20,250 nt of DNA from DAIPXZ01 sp036782995 (GTDB lineage: Bacteria > Bacillota > Clostridia > Saccharofermentanales > Saccharofermentanaceae). The DNA lies in assembly GCA_036782995.1 (NCBI GenBank), contig DAIPXZ010000017.1, forward strand, positions 1 through 20,250, read 5' to 3'. Below the pieces are notes generated by a model. It did not search any database, was not told where the DNA came from, and was given only the letters and a program-made list of their open reading frames with translations. The translations under genes were made by a program, and so were the position numbers. Positions 1 through 7,165 of the stretch are shown here, piece after piece; the stretch's first letter is position 1; each line of letters begins with the position of its first letter.

Positions 1-55
1 GAACTCGCGACTTTCACCTTGGCAAGGTGACACTCTACCACTGAGTTAATCCCGC
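1..55 (-). tRNA. tRNA-Gly (GCC), 3' part cut off by the window edge
   Basis: Read on the minus strand, the gene begins GCGGGAT at position 55. A D-arm (ACTC/GAGT) follows, then an anticodon stem with loop TTGCCAA, so the anticodon is GCC (glycine). The start of the T-arm (GAGTTC) is visible, and the acceptor 3' strand lies beyond position 1. A perfect consensus promoter precedes it. Confidence 0.93.
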
Positions 56-66
56 GTGCACGATGA

Positions 67-95
67 ATTATATATAAGGGTGCAAATTTTGTCAA
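67..95 (-). promoter_or_regulatory. Sigma-A promoter of tRNA-Gly
   Basis: On the minus strand, TTGACA (90-95) and TATAAT (67-72) are separated by exactly 17 bp. Both hexamers match consensus. The -10 box ends 11 bp before the tRNA 5' end, as expected for a tRNA gene. It occupies the short gap downstream of the GH26 gene, so the tRNA has its own start. Confidence 0.88.
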
Positions 96-113
96 CACTG
101 TTTTCAGAATATT

Positions 114-1274
114 CTATTCCGATTTCATCGCCTCTTCATCCTCTTGCAATTTCTCGCAAAGACCCACACGCGAATCCCGAAGAAATGCCCGAAACTCTTC
201 CAACATCTCATGTCCGTCGTCAGCATCCGTCGCATATGGCGTCCAAAACATATCCTTATTAAAATTCGACCACATCAAGAAGAAACTGATTTCCGATGCC
301 ACTTCATCTTCCGTAATTGTATCGAGACACGTCATAAACCAATTGGGTAGTGGATTATCAATCGGAGCCAAGCCCTCACGCCATACACCATCCGAACAGG
401 TGTCCAGCATGCGAATCCCACATTCTGTTACTGCTGCCACTTTATGGTGCTCGCGGGCAAAAGAACATACCACGCGACATGAATCCCGAAGTGTATCCAT
501 CCAGCCATCACCGATATGTGGACGGTCATGGTACATATCAAAACCTACAACATCGACATACGCATTGCCCGGGAAACGGTCCTCATAAGCTTCTTCGTCC
601 GTAAATGGTCCGTTTGGCGAATAAGCATAAAGAAAAGAATGCACCCCCGACTCCACAAAATAAGACACGGTAAAGCGAAAAATCTTCTGAAAATCGTCGG
701 ACGCACAATGTGATTTTCCCCACCAAAACCAATTTCCGTTATGTTCATGAAACGGGCGCATAATCATGGGAATCGGGTTCCCGTCATCATCCGTAGCGTC
801 TTTTGCAAAAGAAATCACCATATTGAGATATTGCAAATACTTCTCATGAAGATCACCATCAGGCAAAATACGTGCGACAATCGCTGGGTCCGTCACATTC
901 GGAGAATATCCCGAAAACGCATCGTCACATGTCGCAAAATTCGGCATATGCATCGAAATCGTCAAAATCGCACCCTCGCGATTTGCTTCCTTCACCATTT
1001 CCAACGTTTCACGATAGGAACCTTCCGCCCCCGTAAGGGATAATGCGTCAAAACCAATCACTGCAGGATGCTTTCCGCACACACGCTTTATATCAGACTC
1101 CGTACCATCCTTCTTATCGATGGTTACCCCATGGTGCGCGGCATTTTGCTGTCCGAAAAGAAAACCATAGCAATGCGCCGCTTGGTAAAGTCGTCGCAAA
1201 AGCGCAATCGTCTCGTCCGTCGCCTGTTCATCCACTGGCAACTTATCATCAAAGAAAAAATCAATGTCGTTCAT
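114..1274 (-). CDS. Glycoside hydrolase family 26 (beta-mannanase-like), cytosolic
   Basis: The 386-aa protein has GH26 hallmarks. RPFHEHNGNWFWWG carries the probable acid/base Glu177, and AVTECG carries the probable nucleophile Glu284. FGQQNA near residue 40 is the usual N-terminal motif of the fold. GH26 enzymes mostly cleave beta-1,4-mannans. Start ATG 1274 is chosen because GAAAGGTG sits 7 bp upstream; an upstream in-frame ATG at 1319 lacks this. There is no signal peptide, membrane segment or carbohydrate-binding module, so it probably acts on imported oligosaccharides in the cytoplasm. No sugar transporter is present in the window to support this. It follows the 1385-2320 gene after 110 bp. 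Family assignment is firm; substrate (mannan, glucomannan or another beta-glycan) is inferred. Confidence 0.9.
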   Translation of the reverse strand: MNDIDFFFDDKLPVDEQATDETIALLRRLYQAAHCYGFLFGQQNAAHHGVTIDKKDGTESDIKRVCGKHPAVIGFDALSLTGAEGSYRETLEMVKEANREGAILTISMHMPNFATCDDAFSGYSPNVTDPAIVARILPDGDLHEKYLQYLNMVISFAKDATDDDGNPIPMIMRPFHEHNGNWFWWGKSHCASDDFQKIFRFTVSYFVESGVHSFLYAYSPNGPFTDEEAYEDRFPGNAYVDVVGFDMYHDRPHIGDGWMDTLRDSCRVVCSFAREHHKVAAVTECGIRMLDTCSDGVWREGLAPIDNPLPNWFMTCLDTITEDEVASEISFFLMWSNFNKDMFWTPYATDADDGHEMLEEFRAFLRDSRVGLCEKLQEDEEAMKSE

Positions 1275-1384
1275 ATGTGTGCACCTTTCATCGAAGTATT
1301 GACGGCCACAGCTCTTCATGTGGAGCTTCGTATTGCCTTGAAAAACGCTAACGAAAAATCACGCGATGTAATCCGGTATAGCAA

Positions 1385-2320
1385 TTACTTATTCGCCGTG
1401 AAATCCTTAAATGGATCCTGGATATCTTTAATGTCACCGCCCAAACGACGAATCGAGGACAGGCTTTCATAGAAGAGCTCGCGATCAATCGTCTTAATAT
1501 TGCGGTCAAGATAACCCTTTAGAAGTGGAATGCCTCGCACATCACCATAATCGCCGATACAAATCGCGGCAATCACCTTATTCTTCATGCGTCGGAACGT
1601 CGCGCGAAGCGCCGCATAAATGGCATCCGTCCGTGCTCTGCGTCCGACATGCGTCAGCATAATCATCAAATCCTCATACGGACCGGAAACATCCTCGTCC
1701 GCCTCATTTTCGAGCATTGAAATCAGAAGTGGCGCCGAATATTGCCCCGCACAAACCATCATCACTTTCACACTATCCGCCACAAACTCCTCCGTTTGCG
1801 GGAACGAGCAAAACTTACGAAGCACAGGCTCCACCGCTTTCTCATACTCAACCTTTCCAAGCAAACGAATCGCCGCACCAGCCGGTAAGAAAGCCATATA
1901 GAAATCCTCTTCTGCCTGACCCTCTGTCTTTTTCCACGGTGCATCCATAACGAAAGCCAAAAGTCGGTCAAACATCGGCTCGCCATACGCGACCACCGCG
2001 TTTTCGAGCACCTTCGGTAATGAATCATCATCTATAACCTGTGCCGCAATACAAAATGCTTCGAACATTTCATCAAACGAGAGCGTCTCAATGAAATGAC
2101 GCGCAGTATCGCCGCCTGCAGCATCAATCGAAATATCCCAAAACGCCTCCGTTTTTGCCGCGACAAAAGAGGAAAATCCTTCGAAATGCTCCTCCATCTC
2201 AATCTCCGTCGGCCCCTCCTCCGACGAAATATTTGCTGCAAAAGCATCACATGCTCTCGCCAGTTCTTCATTATATCTTGTAAAAACCGCCTTGATTTGT
2301 TCGCTTCGATTCATAGCCAT
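1385..2320 (-). CDS. Unrecognised 311-aa protein, probably helical-repeat (HEAT-like)
   Basis: I do not recognise a named family. The protein looks entirely alpha-helical. It has successive hydrophobic helix pairs with small-residue turns, for example the stretches around residues 100-125, 145-170, 185-205 and 225-260, which resembles HEAT-type repeats. It is soluble, acidic at the N-terminus, and lacks a signal peptide or obvious catalytic motif. The ATG at 2320 has AAAGGGG about 8 bp upstream; a second ATG two codons in is an alternative. A TATAAT box (2352-2357, minus strand) lies 31 bp upstream, with no good -35. It could be a protein-interaction scaffold; no function is claimed. The 110-bp gap to the GH26 gene may mean cotranscription. 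Confidence 0.8.
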   Translation of the reverse strand: MAMNRSEQIKAVFTRYNEELARACDAFAANISSEEGPTEIEMEEHFEGFSSFVAAKTEAFWDISIDAAGGDTARHFIETLSFDEMFEAFCIAAQVIDDDSLPKVLENAVVAYGEPMFDRLLAFVMDAPWKKTEGQAEEDFYMAFLPAGAAIRLLGKVEYEKAVEPVLRKFCSFPQTEEFVADSVKVMMVCAGQYSAPLLISMLENEADEDVSGPYEDLMIMLTHVGRRARTDAIYAALRATFRRMKNKVIAAICIGDYGDVRGIPLLKGYLDRNIKTIDRELFYESLSSIRRLGGDIKDIQDPFKDFTANK

Positions 2321-2351
2321 GGCGAAAACCCCTTTAATACTTAATGGGTAG

Positions 2352-2357
2352 ATTATA
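2352..2357 (-). promoter_or_regulatory. Possible -10 box for the 1385-2320 gene
   Basis: TATAAT is read on the minus strand about 31 bp before the start codon. At the right distance only a poor -35 (CTTCTT) is seen, so this is a weak promoter call. Confidence 0.4.
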
Positions 2358-2437
2358 GCAGAACAGACACGAAAAAGAAGATGTCATACGCAAAACGAAT
2401 CGCATTCTTCATCGGATTGGGCCATAAATGAATAAAT

Positions 2438-2461
2438 CCCGATTGCAATCATACAATCGGG
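2438..2461 (-). terminator. Hairpin terminator downstream of tRNA-Cys
   Basis: The stem CCCGATTG/CAATCGGG (8 bp, 8-nt loop) begins 7 bp after the tRNA CCA end on the minus strand. The following tract ATTTATTCATTTAT is AT-rich rather than a pure U-run, so termination may be partial. Confidence 0.65.
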
Positions 2462-2468
2462 ATATCGT

Positions 2469-2542
2469 TGGAGGCGCCACCCAGAATCGAACTGGGGATA
2501 AGGGTTTTGCAGACCCGTGCCTTACCGCTTGGCTATGGCGCC
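2469..2542 (-). tRNA. tRNA-Cys (GCA)
   Basis: This is a complete 74-nt tRNA with CCA encoded (2469-2471). The acceptor stem GGCGCCA pairs perfectly with TGGCGCC. The discriminator base is U, as expected for cysteine. The anticodon loop CTGCAAA gives anticodon GCA, and a normal T-arm (GTTCGATTC) is present. It has its own promoter and hairpin terminator, so it is a single-gene unit. Confidence 0.96.
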
Positions 2543-2562
2543 GAAGTAAATCAGCGAATGAA

Positions 2563-2592
2563 ATGATATCATCTTTCTCCCTAATTCGTCAA
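2563..2592 (-). promoter_or_regulatory. Promoter of tRNA-Cys
   Basis: On the minus strand, TTGACG (2587-2592) and TATCAT (2563-2568) are 18 bp apart and upstream of the tRNA. The promoter lies just past the stop codon of the transglutaminase-like gene. Confidence 0.7.
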
Positions 2593-2611
2593 GGGGGATT
2601 TGCGAGTTTAC

Positions 2612-3310
2612 TCAACATCTGCCTGCAATTCGATTTGGTAAATCAAGCCACAAGCCGTCTCGGTCTTCTGCCTTCTTAAGTTTCATAAGGACAGCCGCAT
2701 CGGGACGCGGAAAAATAAATGGCAGGTCAGTCTCCCCGAGGCCGGGACGTACTGGGAAGGCAAGCTTTTCCTCAGCCGGATTTATAGAGAACTCCGAATG
2801 TATGGCAGGGCGTACACGACCGTCCTCGAGAGCTTGTTCCTCTCGATTACCGCGTGCATCGACACGAATCCATTCACCGACAGATTCGAAATAAATCGCA
2901 TTAAGTCCGTGCAAAACTAGCGGACTTTCATCATCGAGCTCATCAAGACGCAAGTATTGGTAGCAAAGCCCGGCAGGAATACCATTTGCTCGAAGAAGTG
3001 CCGCAAGCAAATGTGACTTAGTAAAGCAAATACCGGTTCGTTTATCGAGCACTTGAGATGCCGTAATCGGAAGCTCCTTCTTTCCAATATCTGCCGAGTG
3101 CGGGATTTCATCGCGCACGAAAAGAAATGCACGGTAAGCATACTCGATTTCCGGGTCCATGAACGTCATCGGTTTATTTTCTTCGAAGTCTTTGGAAATG
3201 AGATCCATCAAGTAGGATACAATTATGGCAACTTTGATGTGGTTATGATTGATACACTCGCTGACTTCGAGATACTCTTCCGGTTTTTCGGCCTTTGTAA
3301 TCCATTGCAT
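2612..3310 (-). CDS. Transglutaminase-like (papain-fold) domain protein
   Basis: The 232-aa protein has the Cys-His-Asp triad of the transglutaminase-like superfamily. Cys95 lies in TGICFTKSHLL, followed by the helix found in bacterial members. His134 is in LVLHGLNAIY and Asp151 in WIRVDARGN. The N-terminal 60 residues are helical. There is no signal peptide or membrane segment, so it is cytosolic. Family members act as proteases, peptide hydrolases or acyl-transfer enzymes; the substrate cannot be told here. ATG 3310 is supported by AAAGGAG about 10 bp upstream. The flavodoxin gene lies 142 bp upstream on the same strand, so co-transcription is possible but not shown. Confidence 0.85.
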   Translation of the reverse strand: MQWITKAEKPEEYLEVSECINHNHIKVAIIVSYLMDLISKDFEENKPMTFMDPEIEYAYRAFLFVRDEIPHSADIGKKELPITASQVLDKRTGICFTKSHLLAALLRANGIPAGLCYQYLRLDELDDESPLVLHGLNAIYFESVGEWIRVDARGNREEQALEDGRVRPAIHSEFSINPAEEKLAFPVRPGLGETDLPFIFPRPDAAVLMKLKKAEDRDGLWLDLPNRIAGRC

Positions 3311-3452
3311 GGGAGTTTTCTCCTTTATATCTCATCTCGGCATTGGGGCATTCGACGCCGCAGTATGCATAATTCTCTCGAAGCAAAGAAAATGCGCAAA
3401 ACGCATCGATTACGTTTCACGCACTCTTGATGCTTTTCGAAATGATTACAGT

Positions 3453-3881
3453 TTATTCGACTGTATCGTTCTCTGCAATCACTTTTTTGGCAAATTCAAT
3501 TGCCGTATTGATATCTTTTTCATTTGGATGGCCTCTGCTGATAAGAAGGAAATTCCCCTTCACACGGCATTCTCCGACTATCTCTATGTATTTCTCTTTA
3601 AGTATTTGTAATAGAAGCTTTGGTCGTTGCTCTGCGCTTGATGACGAAGTTATCAATGCAACCTTTTGGAAATTTGCTGATTTCCACGTTCTTGCATATT
3701 CCAGAAGCTCCGGCATGGACTGCTTGGCATAAATCCCGCTCACCAAAATCAACAAATCTACTCCGTACATGGTTGGCTTATTTTCCATGTTTACGGCTTC
3801 CAAACCTACCGCTTGCGCGACGGCTTTTGCGATTGTCTCGGAATGCTTGGTTTTTGTCATATATCCGATTACAGTTTTCAT
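3453..3881 (-). CDS. Flavodoxin-domain protein
   Basis: The 142-aa protein begins MKTVIGYMTKTKHSETIAKA, the first strand and phosphate loop of a flavodoxin fold. SGIYAKQSMPELLEY follows near residue 50, where a second FMN-contacting loop sits, and a helix/strand alternation fills the rest. Such small flavodoxin-domain proteins (menaquinone-dependent protoporphyrinogen oxidase/flavodoxin_5-like) shuttle electrons in the cytoplasm. The phosphate loop is unusual: where classical flavodoxins have S/T-x-T-G-N-T, this reads T-K-T-K-H-S, so FMN binding should be treated as likely but unproven. ATG 3881 is chosen over the in-frame GTG at 3890 because the GTG lies inside the ribosome binding site AGAGGTGG. 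Confidence 0.8.
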   Translation of the reverse strand: MKTVIGYMTKTKHSETIAKAVAQAVGLEAVNMENKPTMYGVDLLILVSGIYAKQSMPELLEYARTWKSANFQKVALITSSSSAEQRPKLLLQILKEKYIEIVGECRVKGNFLLISRGHPNEKDINTAIEFAKKVIAENDTVE

Positions 3882-4008
3882 CGCGTCCACCTCTTTCCCT
3901 TAATTTATTTTACCACAGCGATTTCATTTCAATCCGCATTTTGCTTGGAAATATGAGGCGTTTTTGAAGCAAATTCGGTTTTTCCTCAACAAGAACGAAA
4001 AGGACTCT

Positions 4009-4066
4009 GACAAGTTTCTACAATGACATCAGACAGCTATTTTTGGGGGGGTGTCATTGGCTTGTC
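4009..4066. repeat. Nested inverted repeat with G7 run
   Basis: CAATGACA (4021-4028) is the exact reverse complement of TGTCATTG (4052-4059). Outside it, GACAAG (4009-4014) pairs with CTTGTC (4061-4066). The 23-nt loop contains TTTTT followed by seven G residues (4045-4051). It is not a classical terminator, since no U-run follows. It may be a structured RNA, a protein site or a mobile-element remnant. Confidence 0.6.
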
Positions 4067-4133
4067 CGCTATCAGGATAACGACGCAATCGCATCATTCC
4101 GCAAACCGTTCTGTAAAGAAAAGCGTATAATTT

Positions 4134-4162
4134 TTGCGTTTTTTGTTTCATTATGCTATAAT
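4134..4162 (+). promoter_or_regulatory. Promoter of the 4196-4576 gene
   Basis: TTGCGT (4134-4139) and TATAAT (4157-4162) are separated by 17 bp. The sequence TATGC just before the -10 gives an extended -10 element. The box lies 33 bp before the start codon. Confidence 0.75.
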
Positions 4163-4195
4163 TTCATTGGTTATTTTTTATCTGGGAGGCTCAAT

Positions 4196-4576
4196 ATGAT
4201 ATACAGAAATTATGAATTTTCGGTTTTAGCCACACTTTTTTCCGTTTTTATGTCCTTATTTAGCTTTGCATTTGTCCTTTTAGGCATTTTCTTCTTCATT
4301 GGTGATTTCACGGATGTACTCGTACTCAATATCATCCTTGGAGTTGTCTTTGTTGCGGCCGCACTTTTCACATTCTTCTATCTTGGGAACGTCGTTTCTC
4401 AAAAAATCGCGAACATAGACGTCGACCGCAAGCTTCACAACAAACCCGCCTTCTGCGCGAATTTCTGTTCCAGAAATCCTGAAGCTTACGAAGCCGTTTG
4501 CCAAATCAATCCGGTTTTTGCAGAAACCTATGAATACAATGAAGCTAAGAAGTATTTTGTTAAGAAAAAAGTCTGA
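4196..4576 (+). CDS. Small unrecognised membrane protein (two TM segments)
   Basis: The 126-aa protein has two strong hydrophobic segments at about residues 8-35 and 41-65. A hydrophilic C-terminal domain follows with three cysteines (Cys87, Cys91, Cys102) and a basic end (KKKV). I do not recognise the family. With two membrane passes, N- and C-termini should lie on the same side, most likely the cytoplasm. ATG 4196 is chosen because GGGAGG lies 6 bp upstream and a good promoter precedes it; the reading frame is open further upstream to 4043 but crosses that promoter. A 12-bp terminator follows, so it is a single-gene unit. Confidence 0.75.
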   Translation: MIYRNYEFSVLATLFSVFMSLFSFAFVLLGIFFFIGDFTDVLVLNIILGVVFVAAALFTFFYLGNVVSQKIANIDVDRKLHNKPAFCANFCSRNPEAYEAVCQINPVFAETYEYNEAKKYFVKKKV

Positions 4577-4604
4577 TACGCTTACCGTTCTCTCAAAACC
4601 ACCA

Positions 4605-4633
4605 AAAGCGGCTGATTCTGTCAGCCGCTTTTG
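4605..4633 (+). terminator. Intrinsic terminator of the 4196-4576 gene
   Basis: A perfect 12-bp stem AAAAGCGGCTGA/TCAGCCGCTTTT with a 5-nt loop sits 29 bp after the stop codon. The 3' arm ends in TTTT and is followed by GCATTCTTTT. Confidence 0.9.
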
Positions 4634-4660
4634 CATTCTTTTACCATGTGTGGAATAATG
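4632..4660 (+). promoter_or_regulatory. Probable promoter of the 4686-5108 gene
   Basis: TTGCAT (4632-4637) and AATAAT (4655-4660) are 17 bp apart, with TGTGG giving a partial extended -10. The -35 overlaps the tail of the preceding terminator. Confidence 0.5.
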
Positions 4661-4685
4661 AAAAAAATTGTGAGTGGAGGTTTCT

Positions 4686-5108
4686 ATGGACCCGTTAGCT
4701 TTTTGGTTGACTGTTGGCTTTTGCATTCTTCCCCTGTTTATCACAGGCGCTTGCTTTATCATCGTGCCCTGGGTACGCTTCTACCGAGCAATTGAAAACT
4801 ATACAAAAGTCGATGGCGTTGTCGTCTCATTGCTTCCGAAAACCATTCGCAGAAGCAAACTTGACGATATCCCCAAAAACGTCGTTAAGCCGGTATGGGA
4901 ATTTGAAATACATGGTGAAAAACACCGCTACGAGCAAAAGTCTAGTAGTAGGTGTGTCATTGGAGAAAAGAGAGAAATCTACGTTTGTGCGCAAAACCCC
5001 ACAATAGTATATGTTCCACACAAGAAGGAACGCCGGATATTCAACGGTATAGGATTGGGCTTAGTCGTCTTATCGATTTACTTAATCTATTTATGTGCCA
5101 TTACGTAA
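4686..5108 (+). CDS. DUF3592-like small membrane protein
   Basis: The 140-aa protein has a hydrophobic segment at residues 7-30, a soluble middle and a second membrane segment at 120-138. The middle contains KVDGVVVSLLPK, PVWEFEIHGEKHRYEQ, a Gly before a charged strand, and YVCAQNPTIVYVP. This order resembles DUF3592 proteins, which have a small beta domain between two membrane helices and unknown function. The likeness is recalled, not computed. ATG 4686 is supported by GTGGAGG 5 bp upstream; a GTG at 4674 is inside that site and is rejected. It is convergent with the acyl carrier protein gene. Confidence 0.7.
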   Translation: MDPLAFWLTVGFCILPLFITGACFIIVPWVRFYRAIENYTKVDGVVVSLLPKTIRRSKLDDIPKNVVKPVWEFEIHGEKHRYEQKSSSRCVIGEKREIYVCAQNPTIVYVPHKKERRIFNGIGLGLVVLSIYLIYLCAIT

Positions 5109-5112
5109 CAAA

Positions 5113-5148
5113 GCGCGCCTCGCTGATGCCTCGCATCCGAAAGCGCGC
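5113..5148. repeat. Hairpin between convergent genes
   Basis: GCGCGC (5113-5118) pairs with GCGCGC (5143-5148), and inside it GATGC/GCATC form a second stem with loop CTC. It lies in the 68-bp gap between convergent genes and may stop transcription from either side, but no U-run follows on either strand. Confidence 0.5.
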
Positions 5149-5176
5149 ATGATAAGATGTTCGAGCGATTAATTAA

Positions 5177-5419
5177 TCAGCCGATATGCTTCAAAATCGT
5201 TTCTACAAAATCTCCGACATTTTTTGCACCTTGAATTTCGCCCATAGTCATCTTGATGCCGTAAACATTTTCAATCTCATTTACAAAACTCAAATGTGTC
5301 AAGCTGTCCCAGTCTTCAACGTCCTGGGCTGTTGTTTCCATCGTAAAAACCAAATCATCCTCGTCAAATACCTCACAGGCAATCTCGCTTAATCTTGCTA
5401 AAATCTTCTCTGGCGTCAT
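5177..5419 (-). CDS. Acyl carrier protein of the O-acylation operon
   Basis: The 80-aa protein is a stand-alone acyl carrier protein. WDSLTHLSFVNEIENVYGI contains the phosphopantetheine attachment site Asp38-Ser39-Leu40 at the start of helix II. The length and acidity are typical. Its ATG overlaps the stop of the FkbH-like gene (ATGA, 5416-5419), which points to translational coupling and a shared job. It is the last gene of the four-gene operon. By analogy with DltC it would carry the acyl group to the MBOAT protein. Here the group probably comes from the FkbH-like protein, since no adenylate-forming ligase is nearby. It is probably not the fatty-acid-synthesis ACP, because no fab gene is linked. 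Confidence 0.92.
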   Translation of the reverse strand: MTPEKILARLSEIACEVFDEDDLVFTMETTAQDVEDWDSLTHLSFVNEIENVYGIKMTMGEIQGAKNVGDFVETILKHIG

Positions 5420-7155
5420 GATTCTACCTCGCTTATAAAATGATGAAACGGAACAAATGTCTTCGTCTCGAGCATGTATTGATTATCGTTAATGGTTTGG
5501 AAACCCATCTTCGAATATATTGCACGCACCATTTCGTTTTTCGGTGTCGGAATATACTCGCCTATGATTTTACCATATCCTTTTTCCTTTGCCGCATTTA
5601 CCACAGAATTCATGATAAATTCTTCCATACCGCGCTTCAGCACTCGACAACTCATAAACCAGGTATCCACGAACACGGTGTCCGGTGCCTCGCTCATCTT
5701 TTTCAAAATGACGACAGATACAAGACCGTGGTCGCCAAATCGATCTTTCAGCATGAAATATAGCGTAATATACTGGCTGTCATTTGCCATCGCCTCGATA
5801 TCCGCCTCTGAATATCGAATCGTGCGCAGATTAAATTGATTCGAACGTTGCGACAGCTCCGCAATACGAGCGAATCGAATCGGCTCAAAGGGTTTTGCCG
5901 TGCCCTTCATTTCGAGACTTTCCAAATATTCATCGATGGATGTAAAGGTTGTCATCGTACGAATGCGTTCCATCTCCGCCTGATATTGCTTCGTGCGATT
6001 TGTATTTTCTTTCGCATATGTCGCAGTCTCGAAGAGATTCTCATTCACTAAAAATGACACATAGAGCGCTGGATCCTCCGGCAATTCCGGCACACAAATC
6101 TCGGGAATCATTTGTCGGACAAGATTACGCTCAAACGGATTGTCATCAAGGAAAACCATAGAATCCATACCGATGGAAAGTGTTTCACGAATCATCTTGA
6201 TATTGCTTGCTTTATCTTCCCAATTTGCAACGAATAAAGAAATATCATCGAGCCGTAATACCATATCCTCGTGTTTCTCAAATGGCTCTTTCGCTGTATT
6301 TTCATTATTCTTGCTGCATACAGTGAGGATAATGCCGCGCTCCTTCATCTGTAAAAGCCATCGCTGAAAGGCGGAAAAAGCCATGCCGCGACCAAACTCG
6401 CCCAGCTCGATACCGGCAAGTCCATCATCTCCAATGACACCGCCCCACAAAGTATTATCGAGATCAAGGATGATGCACTTCTTTACTGTGCCCTTCAATG
6501 CCGCTATCACGTCCACCACCGCTTTGGCAACCGTAGGTAATGCATTCAATGCAATCGCCATCTTCGCATTATAGTAAAGTGCCGCATCAAAGAAATCCTT
6601 TTCTCCGAATCGCATGGCAATCGATTGCAAATCAATCGGATATACGTTATTTCTTGTCGACATCGCTTTGCTTAAAAGATATTGGAGTGCACGCATCTGG
6701 TATACGAAGGATGCGTTCACTTTCGAAGAATAATTTCCCCACATTGCATCGAATGATTCCGGAAAATTTGGCTGTATTATCGTCTTAACGCCGCATTTTT
6801 CAATCAGCATCCAAAGTGTTTCTATTCGATTCATCGTCTGCGTCGCGAATTCTGCCCGTGCATCTGCGGCCGTCTCTTCATACGCTTGATAGAGCTTTGG
6901 TGTCGAAAGCCACAGCAAAATCGCGTCCGGCTTCCACAAACGCGTGGCGGAATGCTCATCAATCAGTTCTGTGTCAATCGCATTATAGTCAGTATCAAGT
7001 ACTTGAAGCGGAAGCTTTGACAGCTTTGCATATCCCTCAATAGCCGTTGCAAAATACTGCGTTGCGCTATCGCCTAGGATAGCCACGCGATAGGGTGCTC
7101 CGGATGGTATGGGTAGTTTTTTCGCCGCTTTTCTTAATTCGTTAAATCCGACCAT
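5416..7155 (-). CDS. FkbH-like HAD-IIIC protein with N-terminal SGNH-like domain
   Basis: The 579-aa protein has three parts. Residues 20-215 look SGNH-like (VAILGDSATQY at 24-34, PDAILLWLS, a late YYNAKMAIALNAL). Residues 225-345 are a HAD subfamily IIIC domain: CIILDLDNTLWGG (Asp231, Asp233), VCSKNNE (motif II), Lys316 and VFLDDNPFE (Asp337, Asp338). Residues 425-560 are a GNAT-like part with DTWFMSCRVLKRGMEEF, in which Cys503 matches the family's conserved Cys. Characterised FkbH-type enzymes take 1,3-bisphosphoglycerate, remove a phosphate and load glyceryl onto an ACP. The same chemistry here is inference. ATG 7155 is chosen because AAGGAGG precedes it; upstream in-frame codons overlap the MBOAT gene. 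The ACP gene is coupled downstream. Confidence 0.88.
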   Translation of the reverse strand: MVGFNELRKAAKKLPIPSGAPYRVAILGDSATQYFATAIEGYAKLSKLPLQVLDTDYNAIDTELIDEHSATRLWKPDAILLWLSTPKLYQAYEETAADARAEFATQTMNRIETLWMLIEKCGVKTIIQPNFPESFDAMWGNYSSKVNASFVYQMRALQYLLSKAMSTRNNVYPIDLQSIAMRFGEKDFFDAALYYNAKMAIALNALPTVAKAVVDVIAALKGTVKKCIILDLDNTLWGGVIGDDGLAGIELGEFGRGMAFSAFQRWLLQMKERGIILTVCSKNNENTAKEPFEKHEDMVLRLDDISLFVANWEDKASNIKMIRETLSIGMDSMVFLDDNPFERNLVRQMIPEICVPELPEDPALYVSFLVNENLFETATYAKENTNRTKQYQAEMERIRTMTTFTSIDEYLESLEMKGTAKPFEPIRFARIAELSQRSNQFNLRTIRYSEADIEAMANDSQYITLYFMLKDRFGDHGLVSVVILKKMSEAPDTVFVDTWFMSCRVLKRGMEEFIMNSVVNAAKEKGYGKIIGEYIPTPKNEMVRAIYSKMGFQTINDNQYMLETKTFVPFHHFISEVES

Positions 7156-7165
7156 TTCGCCCTCC

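Larger units (their letters stand above)
3882..4195. other. 314-bp divergent intergenic region
   Basis: This spacer separates the leftward flavodoxin gene from the rightward membrane-protein gene. No ORF in it has a ribosome binding site and family-like content. It holds a weak TAAAAT box for the flavodoxin gene near 3911-3916, a nested inverted repeat with a G7 run (4009-4066) and a good rightward promoter (4134-4162). The rest shows nothing recognisable. Confidence 0.6.

Noticed and set aside
4043..4195. Longer N-terminus for the 4196-4576 protein
   Set aside because: The frame is open but crosses the extended -10 promoter at 4134-4162, and GGGAGG stands before ATG 4196.
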